Source: Rhizophagus irregularis
Taxonomy: Eukaryota > Glomeromycota > Glomeromycetes > Glomerales > Glomeraceae
Length of the DNA stretch: 64,000 nt
Assembly: GCF_026210795.1 (NCBI RefSeq)
Contig: NC_089430.1
Span: 4,154,001-4,218,000, forward strand
Direction: 5' to 3'
Shown: one piece after another, positions 30,542 to 43,115 of the stretch
Position numbering within the stretch: position 1 is the stretch's first letter
Layout of the letters: every line of letters begins with the position of its first letter
Notes under the pieces: generated by a model
Databases searched by the model: none
What the model was told of the DNA's origin: nothing
The model's input: the letters and a program-made list of their open reading frames with translations, nothing else
Made by a program: the position numbers and the translations under genes

Positions 30542-32180
30542 ATGACTTCGATTTTTCATTCCAACCTTTCAAAAGATCTTTCTTTAATATTAAATAATTC
30601 CGATGACTATAATGTTATCATTCAAGTTGGCAAAAATCAAAATGTGAAAGAATTTCAAGCACATTCAGTTATTTTACGTGCTCGTTCACCTTATTTTAAA
30701 AGCGCTTTCTCGAATAAATGGGCCACAAAGAAGAATAATATGATCATGTTTACTAAACCTAATATTACTCCAAGAATATTTGAAACGATATTAAAGTAAG
30801 TTACATACATTTAATTTTAGAAAAATTTTTTTACGGTGTACCTATTATATACAAGAGTCATAGGCTCCATGAAAGAAACGAATTAATTTATTAATGCTTC
30901 CCAAAGTGCTCATAATGCTGGTCAAATAATGTGTAGTGCAACACCGTTTAAAAATTATATCTTGATTATAAATATAATTCTAATTTTCGTAAAATTTTTT
31001 TTTTTTTTAAAGGTACATTTACACAGGTGAACTCGACTTGACAAAACAGCTATGCGAAGATATTCTTGAGCTTTTAATTGCATCTGATGAACTGCTTCTT
31101 GAAGAATTAGTTGAATATTTACAAGAATACTTAATTCAGCAACAAAAAAATTGGGTTCAACAAAATTCAGTTTTTATTCTTAATAAGTTTGCAAGTTACA
31201 AGAAGCTGCAAGATTATTGTCTTGAATCCGCCTGCGAAGACTCACAACCATTTATTACTTCAAAAAATTCTCTTTTACTGGATAAAGATATTCTTTATAG
31301 CATACTTGAGCGTAATGATTTGCAGATTAAGGAAATTGATGCTTGGAATTATTTAATTAAATGGGGTATTGAACAAACACCTGGTTTTGAAAGTGAGAAT
31401 AATGATGTATCCAAATGGACTAATGAAAATTATAAAAATTTAGAGAAAACTTTGAGACAATTTATTCCTTTAATTCGATTTACGGAAATTTCTCCTATTG
31501 ATTTTTTTGATAAAGTCCGACCTTATAAAGATATTATTCCTAATCACATTTATGATGAGGTTGAAGACTTTTATTATAAAGGTATAATACCAGAAACAAT
31601 AAATTTACCCCATAGAGTGGGAAAAATTGAATCAAAAATTATCAAATCAAAACATGCAAATATTATTATCAATTGGATTAATAAAAAAGGTTTACGTACG
31701 ATAAATGATCCGCATTATGAGTTCAAACTTATTTATCGTGGTAGTGATGATGGGATTAATAATAATTCATTTAAAAATAAGTGTAAAGGTCAAATAGCAA
31801 GTTTAGTTGTAATTAAAGTTCAAGGTTCAGAAAAAATCTTTGGTGGATATAGTTCTATTGGATTTAATTCAATTGGAAATCTTTTATTAATTAAAAATAA
31901 TAATGGTTGGCCATCGTATTATTCATTAAATAATTTTATCTTTTCATTTGAAAATATTAAAGATACTCATAATATGAAAATAAGTAGAGTAATAAATAGT
32001 TCTAAAGCTATATTAGATTATTATGACAATGGATTTAATTTTGGTCAGGGTTCATTATGTATGAAGTATCAAAATTTATATGTTAATAATAGGAATGGTA
32101 TCTATGAAAATAATTTAAATACGGATATAGTTTATACTATTGAGGAAATTGAAACTTTTAACGTAATCCGGTGTAAATAA
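30542..32180 (+). CDS. BTB-BACK-TLDc domain protein, copy 2
   Basis: Exons 30542-30795 and 31013-32180, 473 residues. The intron (30796-31012, 217 bp) sits at the same phase-2 Lys codon as in the other copies but is more than twice as long, with a strong T-run before the acceptor. BTB: YNVIIQVGKNQNVKEFQAHS and LRARSPYFKSAF. BACK: DLQIKEIDAWNYLIKWGIEQ, QFIPLIRFTEIS, FFDKVRPYKDII. TLDc: YEFKLIYRGSDDG, IASLVVIKV, FGGYSSIGF, SFENIKDTHNMKISRV, EEIETF. All landmarks are intact. A long poly-T, then GTAAAAAA, abuts the ATG. It probably acts as a Cullin-3 adaptor; the target-binding function of the TLDc part is unknown. Confidence 0.9.
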
Positions 32181-32494
32181 ATTGACGATCATTAAGCGAT
32201 TATTTCTAACGAAAATCATGAATGTATTATAATAAGAGAAAGAGTTTATCAAAAAAATTCAATTCCATGTATGCCAATATCCGAATCATTGTTTAATTTT
32301 TGGTCGTACAGAACATTCTTTTTTCCTTCATATTAAATATTAACTGGATGATCCCAAATATGTAATATGTGTACTACAGCAAATTAGTGCTATATTTGTT
32401 TTATTTACTTTATTACCTAAGGATAGATATTTTATTTAGATTTTTTGTATATAGTAGATGAATTAAATGGAAAGAGATGGGAATCATTTACGAA
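32181..32494. other. Intergenic, nothing recognised
   Basis: A+T-rich DNA after the BTB copy 2 stop, before the repeat element at 32495. No gene or clear signal seen. Confidence 0.6.
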
Positions 32495-33661
32495 GAATCC
32501 CGTTATAATACAAAGTTACACAAACCCGACGTTCACAATGCTGACAAATCATAATTCCACAATTCAAAATCCCGACACTTTATCCCGATACTTAATATCT
32601 TCTTCATGAATACAAAAAAAATTGTAAAAATAATTTATTAGACTTTAATCAAAATAAAAATTATATATTTATACTGTATCCAAAAAAAATTACATTTTTC
32701 TAATATACTTAGAATAAAATCTTTTAAATATTCACAAACACTAACGTTTTTATTTTAAAAAATTAATAATTTTATTATTAATAATTTTTATAATACTTCA
32801 CAAATTTCAATGAATTATTGTTAAGTATTTTAAAATCTTTGCATATTAATAAAAATATTTAATTATTACTTAATTTTTTCGACGTATTATTAATAAAAAA
32901 TCTTTATTTGTAAGAAATATGTAATAAACCCGATTCATAAGTTTCTGGTATAATACTTTTTGGTTTAGATATAGGTTTTTACAACAAATTCGTGAAATTA
33001 TGTCTAAAAATAATAATAATAATGTAAAAAAAAGAGAGAGATAATAAATTTCGGGATAATGAATCCCGTTATAATACAAAGTTACAAACACGACGCTCAC
33101 AATGCTGACAAATCATAATTCCACGATTCAAAATCCCGATACTTTATCCCGATACTTACTAATATCATTATGAATACAAAAAAAATTGTAAAAATAATTT
33201 ATTAGACTTTAATCAAAATAAAAATTATATATTTATACTGTATCCAAAAAAAATTACATTTTTCTAATATACTTACTAGAATAAAATCTTTTAAATATTC
33301 ACAAACACTAACGTTTTTATTTTAAAAAATTAATACTTTATTATTTAATAATTTTACAAATTTCAATGAATTATTGTTAAGTATTTTAAAATCTTTCATA
33401 TTAATAAAAATATTTATTATTTCTTAATTTTTGCGACGTATTAATAAAAAATCTTTATTTTTAGGAAATATGTAAACCCGATTCATAAGTTTCTGGTATA
33501 ATACTTTTTGGTTTAGATATAGGTTTTTTACAACAAATTCGTGAAATTATGTCTAAAAAAAATAATAATAATGTAAAAAAAGGGATAATAAATTCGGGAT
33601 AACGAGTGTCGGAATTTTGAATCTTTGAGGTGAACGTCGGGTTTGAATTATAACGGGATTC
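32495..33661. mobile_element. Inverted-repeat element with a tandemly duplicated left portion
   Basis: The outer ends are GAATCCCGTTATAATACAAA at 32495 and, reverse-complemented from 33661, GAATCCCGTTATAATTCAAA; both continue into CCCGACGTTCAC. The left portion occurs twice in direct orientation, 32495-33060 and 33061 to about 33602, differing by small indels, so the structure is left-end, left-end, right-end. A single full element would be about 600 bp (33061-33661). Target duplications are not clear. The interior is non-coding; the 76-residue frame at 32870-33100 is incidental. Confidence 0.65.
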
Positions 33662-34770
33662 TGATCGTTGGAATTTCGTAGCGGTTATTGTGTTTTTTTA
33701 TTGGAAGTTTGTGATTACTTAAATAAATTAATCGAATAAGGTAACGAAGGACTATATATTTATTTCTAAGCAAGTTGGTATGCAATGTCCGGATGTCCGT
33801 CATATAAAATTAAAAATATCTATCAAGAATCATATTTTTTCTTCACACGTGACATTGTGCAACAAAAAACCTTTAAATGGCACTTCGGACTTAATACGGA
33901 TTTTTCTAGTCATATAAAATTGATTTATTCGTTTTGTTGTTTTTTAGGATTGCGTCAAACACAATCGTAATATAATTACCTTCCATATTATTATTAATCT
34001 TTCATGACGTTTTAGATTGGCTTTGCAATTACGTCATTGTGTAAATAATATTTATGCGTAACATAAATTGCATCGCTCATTTTTATTAATCAACTCATTT
34101 AAAATTCTGGAACCAATTTTTTTTTTTGATTTATTGACCCTATTTGTTAATTTTGTTTGTTGCATATGCTGCTGCACCACATAAGTTTCCATTTATCAAC
34201 ATTCATTGTTTAATTGTCGATTACTAATCAAACAGGATATGATGATTATTTCTATTTATTGATCATTTATGGGTAAGCGGAAATAAAAAAGACTTCCAAC
34301 TTTGTTTTGTATGAAAATTTCTGATCAGGAGATTGATTAAAAAAATATAATTAATTAATTTATAAATTATATGCAAAGTCGTCATCGTAAAAAAAATGGA
34401 TTGGAAGTTAATTATTGACGAAGATAAAACCGATTCACATTTTCGGGTCGGAGTCAGATATATCCGACGGACAGACGGATATCTATTTATCCGTAACCAA
34501 TAAAAAGGATACAAAATTTTATTATTAATCAATTTATTTAAATTAATTAAATTAATCAATCGATTGTTTGAATCAAAATAGAAGTTAAGCTAATTTTGAT
34601 ATTCACTCACGCGGTAGATTTCATTGATAACCTCATTCTGCATACAATATAAACTACATTGTGATACCATGATCAATGGATGATCATGTATACTATGTGG
34701 TTACGTCATATTAATGATTTTTTTTGTATATAAATAAAAAAAAAATTGAAGAAATTTTTACACTTTGTCC
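33662..34770. other. Intergenic upstream of BTB copy 3
   Basis: No gene supported. A CACGTG lies at 33846-33851. A small palindromic ATATCCGAC...GACGGATATC patch is near 34455-34485. The 61- and 98-residue frames here are low-complexity and overlap nothing recognisable. Confidence 0.6.
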
Positions 34771-34792
34771 TTTTTTTTTTAAAAGAAAAAGT

Positions 34793-36301
34793 ATGTTTTC
34801 AAATTTCCATTCCAGTCTTTCAAAAGACCTTTCATTTATTTTATATGATTCTGATGATTATAATGTTATTATTCAAGTTGGTGAAAATCAAAATATGAAA
34901 GAATTTCGTGCACATTCAGTTATTTTACGTGCTCGTTCTACTTATTTTAAAGGGGCACTATCAAATTATTGGATTACGAAAGAAAATGATATGATTAAGT
35001 TTTTTAAACCAAATGTTACACCAATTGTTTTTGATATGATTTTAAAGTAAGAATATATAAATAAAATTATGTATATTTTTTCATTATAAAATATTGAGAA
35101 AGTTAATAATTATCGTTATTTTTTTTTTTTTAGATATATTTACACTGGTGAGCTTAATTTAAATAAGCAATCGAGTGAAGATATTCTTAAATTGTTAGTT
35201 GCATCTGATGAATTACTTATTGATGAATTATTCGAATATGTTCAAAACTATTTAATTGAAAGACGAAATAGTTGGATACGACAAAATTTTGTTCACGTTC
35301 TTCATACTGTGTCTAAATTTATTCGTTGCAAAAAATTACAAAATTATTGTCTTGAAACTATTTGTGAAGAACCGGAACCATTTATAACATCAAAAAATTT
35401 TCTCTCATTAGAAAAAGATATTCTTTATAGCCTACTTGAGCGAGATGATCTACAAATTAAAGAAATCGATGTTTGGGATTATTTAGTTAAATGGGGTATT
35501 GAACAAACTCCTGGTTTGGGAAGTGGGAATAGTGATAGAACAAAATGGAATAATGAGAATTATGAATCATTAAAGAAAACATTATGTCAATTTATTCCAC
35601 TTATTAGATTTATAGAACTTTCTAATACAGATTTTATAGATAAAGTTCAACCTTATAAGGATATTATTCCAAATCATATTTATGAGGAAGTTAAAAACTT
35701 TTATTATAAAAATACCTTACCAAAAACAATAACTTTACCATCTAGAATAGGAAAATTTGAATCAAAAATTATCAAACCAAAACTTGCAAATATTATAGTT
35801 AATTGGATTAATAATAAAAAATCTCGTACTATAAATGATTCATATTATAAATTTAAACTTGTTTACCGTGGTAGTAGGGATGGTATGAATAGTAATTCAT
35901 TTAGAAATAGATGTAGTGGTAGAGTAGCGAGTTTGGTTTTAATTAGGGTTCAACCATCGGGTAAGATTTTTGGGGGGTATAGTTCAATTGGGCTTAGTTC
36001 AATTGGAGATAATTATTCTATTGGTGAATATGGGTTTAAATTTTATGAAGCGTCAGATAATTTTATTTTTTCGTTCGAAAATAGTAAAGATACTCAAAAT
36101 ATGAAAATAAGTCGAGTAGTAAATCATTCTAAAGCTATATTAGATTATACGGCGGGATTTAATTTTGGACGAAGTTCATTGTGTATGTCAGATCAAAATT
36201 TGTATTTAAGTAATTATTATGGGAATTATGAAAATAATTTAAATACAAACACAATTTATAATATTGAAGAAATTGAAACATTTATCGTATCTAAGCAATA
36301 A
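34793..36301 (+). CDS. BTB-BACK-TLDc domain protein, copy 3
   Basis: Exons 34793-35046 and 35134-36301 around an 87-bp intron, 473 residues. The frame extends upstream to 34724, but the ATG at 34793 (MFSNFHSSLSKDLSFILYDS) is chosen because it aligns with the starts of the other copies and directly follows the T-run/A-run block. BTB: IIQVGENQNMKEFRAHSVIL. BACK: IKWG is VKWGIEQTPGLGSG, then QFIPLIRFIELS. TLDc: FKLVYRGSRDGMNSNSFRNR, VASLVLIRV, FGGYSSIGLSSIG, MKISRVVNHSKAIL, NIEEIETF. It replaces FDKVRPYK with IDKVQPYK. No lesions. It is the closest neighbour in sequence to the minus-strand copy in the BTB half. Confidence 0.9.
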
Positions 36302-36373
36302 TTTCATTTATTATTTTTCCTAAAAAGAAACATTTCAAACATTTAAAAAATAGATTAAATAGATTAAAAATAA

Positions 36374-36845
36374 GTATGTCATAAGCTTTTACTAAGATTA
36401 AATTACAGATTAAAACGGAAATTAAATTTAAAATTTATATATTTTATAAATTAATTAAGTTATAATAACACGTTATTATTCGTGTTATTCGTGCCAGCTT
36501 ATTAGTATGTCATAAGATTAAATTACAGACTAAAACGGAAATTAAATTTTGTATATTCGAATAATTTATATATTTTATAAGTTAATTAAGTTATAGTGAC
36601 ATGTTATTATTCGTCAGCTTATGTCATAAGTTTTTACTAAGATTAAATTACAGATTAAAACGGAAATTAAATTAATAATTTATATATTTTATAAGTTAAT
36701 TAAGTTAAAGTGACATGTTATTATTCGTGTTATTCGTATCAGCTTATTAGTATGTCATAAGTTTTTACTAAGATTAAATTACAGATTAAAACAGAAATTT
36801 AAATTTTGTATATTCGAATAATATTATTCGTGTTTTTCGTATCAT
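36374..36845. repeat. Tandem repeat, about four units of 95-130 bp
   Basis: Units begin TATGTCATAAG at 36374, 36508, 36615 and 36752 and share ATTAAATTACAGATTAAAAC, TATATATTTTATAARTTAAT and TTATTATTCGTGTTATTCG. Units differ by deletions (unit 2 lacks the TTTTACTA segment; unit 4 is cut short). It lies directly after the BTB copy 3 3' end. Confidence 0.8.
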
Positions 36846-37194
36846 TATATTATTACCGTATATGTTAAATCGTTAAATCTTTGATAATCACGATTTTCAA
36901 ATCATTATCTTGGCGTAAAATATTGATATTACAGTATGATACCTTTTTGATTGTAATAAATACTAAAACTTTATATTTCGATTATCATATTTTCCTTAAT
37001 TTAAAATTATAGTTATATTTTACGGCGCAGTAATTATTGATCTTCAATAATTATTTCCTGATTAAACTCGTTTAAATGAGCCTATTGTTGTAATTAAAAA
37101 AACATTTTATTCTATATTTATTCATTTCATTTCTTTTTTTTGTTTTTTTTAAAGTAATATATAAAAATTAGAAAAGTAATAAAGAAATTATGTA

Positions 37195-38050
37195 ATAATC
37201 TTTTGAAAGACTTTTCATATGATGCTGATGATTTAATATACTTTATTATTTTTACTTACTCGATCATCTTATTTTAAAATGCTTGGCCGAATACATGAAT
37301 TAATAAGAAAAAAAAAACACCAATAATTTTTGACAAGTTATATTATTTTTTCTTTTTATAGGTTCAAAAACTCACGATTTTATTGACTTATAATTTCCCT
37401 TTTTTGGAGATAGCAATTGAGTTAAAACTTGGAAGAACAAAATATATGAATATATCGCGATTTTAGTCGCTTCTGATGAACTTGCTTTCTTGAAGAAATT
37501 GAAGAAAGAATATTAATTGATCAAACAACGTGTTTAGTTCATCAAAATTTCGGTCTTTTATTAATAACTTGCAAGTTATAAAAAATTACCAAATTATTAA
37601 ACTCAAAATTATTACCATTGCGGAAACATTCCTTCACTAGATAAAAAGATATTCATCATGACTCCCTTTAACAAAGTGATATTCAGATTGAAAGTGTCCA
37701 TTATTTAACTAAATGAGGTTAACAAACTTCAGGCCTTGGGGAAATAGGGAAAGCGATAGAACAATAGTATGAAGCATGTACTGTATGTAAGCATAAAGGA
37801 AACAATGAGTCGATTTATTTCTCTAATTCGATTGGTGGAACTTTCCTCTTTTGATTTTTTTTATTTTTGATAAGGTCTGTTATAATTTTTTTTGACAAGG
37901 TCTATTATAATTTTTTTTTTTGATAAGGACCGTTCTTATAAAGCTATTTTATTTTCCCAGTCATATTTATGAAAATTTTAAGAATTTTCTTTTAAGTTAC
38001 CTTACTAAAACCTACAACTTTATCATTTAAAATAGAAAATTAAGCAACTT
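37195..38050 (+). pseudogene. BTB-BACK-TLDc relic between copies 3 and 4
   Basis: Blocks match the intact genes in order. TCTTTTGAAAGACTTTTCAT (37199) is like LSKDLS. CTTACTCGATCATCTTATTT (37254) is like ARSPYF. GCTTCTGATGAACTTGC (37469) is like ASDELL. TTCATCAAAATTTCGGTCTT (37537) is like HQNFVL. AGGCCTTGGGGAAATAG (37731) is like PGLG. AGTCGATTTATTTCTCTAAT (37808) is like QFIPLI. Stops and shifts are everywhere. In the DFFDKV region the short string TTTTGAYAAGGTC...TATAATTTTTTTT is present three times (about 37862-37930), a local amplification absent from intact copies. TLDc similarity fades after about 38050. Confidence 0.65.
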
Positions 38051-39102
38051 CTTGATAATTTAATATGGATACTATGACTTGAACTAAATTTATTATTTAC
38101 AATTAGAATATTTTATTGAAGAATTTGATGAACGACTTTAGATAATGGACGATCTATTTGATTAATATTTCGAATGTTGATCCAACAAAATACGGTGAGT
38201 AGTTAATAAACCAACGAAAAAATAAATGAATCTAGAAAATATCTTATTGGATGGTATTATTAAGATTTTATTGATATATAATGATAATGATGTAATAAAT
38301 GATGTAATTTGTTAAATTTTTAAATCATATCATTTTTTTTTCCTAAATAAACTTTTTTTTTCAAATTTCAATCATATGCTTATTGAATTAAAATTTAATA
38401 TTAAAATTCAGGGAATAAATTAAAGTTATTATTAAAGTTGAAAAGAATTTAGACTTTTATTTTGTGTTTATTTTATTTATTGTTAATTAATTGAATTAAT
38501 TAAATTATTGATTTGTTTTGTTGACAGACCCATATGAAAATATCGGTGCCCGGAAGGGAATGATCTAAGAATCACGGACGAAAAGAATTCAGAAGATCCT
38601 TTACATTTAAGTAATATACTTTTTACGGAGACAAAAAAAAAATATAAAAAAAAAACGTTTGCATATTTCAAAATTTTCGGGATATTGAAGGTTTTCTTAT
38701 TATATTATATATTCCAATAATCCGATATTTTACGTTAGAAGCTTTGTTTCAAATATATATATATGTATATATATATATGACATGAAAACATAATAATTAA
38801 AAATTCTAATTGTACAAAAAAATTTATAATGAACGTGTCAAAATTAATTTTCATACTGCATTAGATGCTTATCGTCAATATCTTTTATTTTTTAATTATT
38901 TTATATATATGCTATTCAAATGAGTCGGGGTGGTAAAAGAAGCTATATTAGGAGATAATTAAAAATAGCAATAAAAAATTTTCGAATTATAGCCGAGCTA
39001 TGAACGTGATAGATTACTTAAATGTCTCGTGATCGGTGATCATAAATGAAAAAAACAATTTGCTGGGTAAAGTATTTATACTTCAAGTTTTTTTTTCGCA
39101 AC
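38051..39102. other. Intergenic upstream of BTB copy 4
   Basis: No gene supported. A+T-rich, with a (TA)n tract near 38754-38778. The minus-strand 62-residue frame at 38483-38671 is low-complexity and rejected. Confidence 0.6.
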
Positions 39103-39134
39103 TTTTTTTTTCTTTAACGAGAAAAAAAAATAAA

Positions 39135-40622
39135 ATGACCTCAATTTTTTATTCTAGTCTTTCAAAAGATCTTTCCTCGATCCTATATGATTCTGATGAC
39201 TATAATGTTATCATTAAAGTTGGGAAGGATCAAAATATGAAAGAATTTAAAGCGCATTCAGTTATTTTGCGTGCTCGTTCACCTTATTTTAAAAGTGCCT
39301 TGTCAAATAAATGGATTACGAAGAAAGATGACATGATTTTATTTAATAAACCCAATATTGATCCGATAGTTTTTGAATTGATTTTAAAGTGAGTGATTAA
39401 ATTTTAATTATAATCAAAATTTGAATTGACTTTAATTTACAAAATTTCGTTCTTTTTTAAAAGATATATTTACACAGGTGAAGTTGACTTAACAAATCTA
39501 GTATGCAGCGATATTCTCGGACTTTTAGATGCATCTGACGAACTTTTACTTGATGAATTAGTTGAATATTTACAAATATATATGATCGAAGAACATAAAC
39601 AGCGGGTTCAACAAAATTTGATTTTAGTTCTTAATAAATTTGCGAGATATGATATATTGAAAAATTATTGTCTTGATTATTTCTGCGAAAATTCACAACA
39701 TTTTATTTCCTCAAAACACTTTATCTTATTAGATAAAGATGTTCTCTATAGTTTACTCGAACGAAATAACTTGCAGACTAATGAAATTGATATTTGGGAC
39801 AGTTTAATTAGATGGGGTATTAGACAAACTCCTGGTTTGAACGATGATAGATCACAATGGAATAATGAAAATTATGATGCGTTAAAAAATACTTTGAATC
39901 AGTTTATTCCACTTATTCGATTTGTGGAAATTCCTATGAATGAATTTTTTAATAAAGTTCAACCTTATAAACAAATTATTCCTAATAATATTTATGAAGA
40001 ATTTGAAAACTTTTATCATAATGGTATATTACCAAAAATCATGATTTTACCACCTAGAATAGGAAAATTTGAATCAAAGATTATCAATCCTAAACTTATG
40101 AACATAATTGTTAATTGGATTAATAATAAAGATTTTTATAATATCACAGATCCACATTATAAATTCGAACTTATTTATCGTGGTAGTGATGATGGAATTG
40201 ATAATAAAACATTTAAATCTAAATGTAATGGTAGAATAGCAAGTTTAGTTTTAGTTAAAGTTCAAGATTCAGATAAAATTTTTGGTGGATATAGTTCTAT
40301 TGGGTTTAGTTCATTAGGTAATGATTATTCGATTGTATACGGTTATGGGTTAAGAAAATATAATGCAATTGGTAATTTTATTTTTTCTTTTGAAAATGAA
40401 AATGATGATCAAAATATGAAAATAAGTCGTGTAATTAATAATTCGGATGCTATATTAGATCATTTTGATTCAGGATTTAATTTTGGACAAGGTTCATTAT
40501 GTATGATAGAACAAAATTTACATGTTAATAATATAAGTCGTAATTATGAAAATAATATAAGTACAGATTTAGTTTATGTTATCGAAGAAATTGAAACTTT
40601 TATTATATTATTAAGGGAGTGA
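39135..40622 (+). CDS. BTB-BACK-TLDc domain protein, copy 4
   Basis: Exons 39135-39388 and 39464-40622, 470 residues, with a 75-bp intron carrying a strong GTGAGT donor. The ATG at 39135 (MTSIFYSSLSKDLSSILYDS) aligns with sister copies; the frame is open further upstream to 39036 but without similarity. BTB: YNVIIKVGKDQNMKEFKAHS, LRARSPYFKSAL, YIYTGEVDLT. BACK: LIRWGIRQTPGL, QFIPLIRFVEIP, FFNKVQPYK. TLDc: FELIYRGSDDGIDNKTFKSK, IASLVLVKV, FGGYSSIGFSSLG, MKISRVINNSDAIL, EEIETF. The Lys of KWG is Arg and the C-terminus ends IILLRE. It has the shortest intron among the copies. The T-run before the start is interrupted by a CG-containing break. Confidence 0.9.
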
Positions 40623-42394
40623 AATTTTATTGGATCGATCAATTAATTTATTAATTTATTTGATCGATCATTATGCAGTCATGTGTTTTACATATGTCAA
40701 TCAGTTATTTTAAGTAATATATAGAATTAATATATAGATATTCTTTCATTAGAAATGAATAGTAAATTAGAATTTTATAAGTTAAAATAAGATTATTTAA
40801 TATTAAGATTATTTAATAAAAGATTTAATTTAACTATAATTATAAACAAATGATCTCGAAGGTGATTTTTGACAAGTCTAAAAATAAAATGCATCATTAT
40901 TAGTCGATCATTATTATTATTGAAAAGTTGAAAACAAGTACGGGGGTAATATGGAGTATAAGTTAGTATATGGGTTATATGGGGTATGTTCCGTAGTTAA
41001 GATATGGAAAATAATATGTAACTCATAATTTACAAATGATTTTTTGGTGGGGGTACTTTACATATACAGTATATATGTATAATTTAGTTAGTACCGATTG
41101 CAAAAAAAAATGCATACTTAATTTGGTAAAATTTAACGAAAATGATCTCATTCAAAATTTATAATTTTTAAGCCACCCTCATGATTTTTTTAATATTTTT
41201 TTTTATATTTCGGTTATTATATTTCGGTTATTATATTTCGGTTTCCATATTTACGAGTATCTAAAAAAGAATTGTTCTCACCGATCATTAACAAAAAATT
41301 TTTCATTTCTCGTGAATTATAATTTATTTTTTTAATGAAAAAATAATTATAAAAATTGGTTAAAAAACAATTATTTCTAAATTTAATTTCTTTTCCCTGA
41401 AAATAATTATTATTTTCATTTTAAATTTAATAATTTAAAATTTCAGGATTCTTTATAATAATTCTTATTACTAAGTTATTTTGTCATAAAATGAGTAAAA
41501 TATGATTGTCGATAAATTAAGAAATTCAGTTTGTAATATAGTAAAATATAAATGGAGCCAATTTTACAATGATTTTGCCTACAAGAACATGGACAATATT
41601 GATAATCCTTGGCAATTGTTGATACATTTAATTTCACGTGATTCTCGATACAATTGAATTCGTCTTTTATATTTCATGTTTGATTTTTTCATTTTTGTCA
41701 TTTTGTGGAACTTTGAGAACTGAGACTTGGTTCATATTTAAATTATAAATCCACGTAATTTTTTCGAAAATTTTTGTCGTTTCTTAAGAAAATAAAGAAA
41801 AAAGTAAAAGAATCATGACTCATTTAATTTTGTTCTTTAAAAAGTTTTATGCGTCTTTTTATAATAAATAAGTAAAAGAACGTGAATTTTAGAAACAAAT
41901 ATTTGGAGATTCTATTTAATAAAGGGTTTTTCCTAACAACGTTTGGTAAATCCGTAAAAAAAGCTGTTTGTGTATAGTTGAGAACTTTTCTAAAAACAAT
42001 TATTTTATTCATATGACCATCAATATAAATATATCGATATTTTGTCGTTATATTATTTATAATAAAAAATTTTAAAGGTTTTTTTTGGTGCGAAAGGGTA
42101 ATCTTCCTTCGCTAGCGGTTTGATATACCTATTTCGTTAGTACTAGTGAAAGAAGTAGTGAAAGATTCTTAGATTTAGTCATTTTTAATGATTTTAATTT
42201 TAAAATTAATTAGAAAAAACTCGTAATCGTAAATTTGATACAATATTTTATTAATAAAATTTTATTATTTAATTTGCCACGAAAAAAAAAAAAAATTAAA
42301 AAATTGTTGCATTTTTACGCGAAAAATGAAATATTTTTAAAAGAAATTGCAATGACACAACTTGATCGTCTAAATTCATTGTGACGCATTCAAC

Positions 42395-43115
42395 TAATTT
42401 CACCGATAACCATTAAAACATTTCACCAATAATCATTTTCACCATTACAGCAAAATTCAAAATATAGTGGATACTTGAAAATTTTTATTGTCGGGTACTC
42501 GGGTTACTCGGCTAGTCAGTTATTAGAAAAATTTACATAATATAACATAATTACATTATATAGTATAAAGTATATAGTATATACAATTATACTTTATTAT
42601 ACTTTATACTACGCCATCATATATATGTCACGTGCTATATATCTTTTCGACTAGCCGAGTAATCCGAGTACATTTCACCGATAATCATTTCACCGATGAT
42701 CATTATTTTGCTGATCATTTCACCGATAACTATTCGCTGACACCGATTACCATTTCACCGACAAACGTTTCGCCGACAGGATCATTCCTTTCACCGATAT
42801 ATATAGTAATTTTTTTAATATTATAATAAAATTAAATATATATATATATATTTTTTTTTTTGAAAAAAAAATAAAAATATATTTCTTTTTGAATAAATCT
42901 TTTTTCTTTCTTTTTTTTTTTACAATAATATTGTCCCAATTTATAATTATTAATACATACATAGTCTCATCGCATATAATTTACCATTTTTAAACCAAAA
43001 TGACCTTAATTTTCTTTAAAAATAACTTTGCACTAACAAAATGAACTTTCGGTGAAGATGAAACATTTATTGGTGAAATGAACCCTTTGGTGAAATGTTT
43101 GTCGAAGTGATTGTC
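42395..43115. repeat. TTTCACCGATAA repeat field with inverted partner
   Basis: Degenerate copies of TTTCACCGATAATCA crowd 42399-42450 and 42667-42800 on the plus strand. The complementary form (GGTGAAATG, GGTGAAGATGAAAC, GTCGAAGTGATTGTCGAAAC) lies at 43050-43115. The two arms are inverted relative to each other, as in a long-armed transposon of which only the repeat arms are recognisable. A second element has inserted into the left arm at 42495-42671. Confidence 0.6.
42495..42671. mobile_element. 177-bp inverted-repeat element nested in the repeat field
   Basis: The left end GTACTCGGGTTACTCGGCTA and the reverse complement of the right end, GTACTCGGATTACTCGGCTA, match over 23 bp with one difference. 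The interior is A+T-rich with TATAGTATATA-type palindromes and a CACGTG at 42629. Flanking duplications are not obvious. Confidence 0.6.

Noticed and set aside
42395-42800. Regularly spaced TTTCACCGAT repeats as a CRISPR-like array
   Set aside because: The repeats are short, degenerate and unevenly spaced, in an intron-bearing eukaryotic context, with an inverted partner as in transposon arms.
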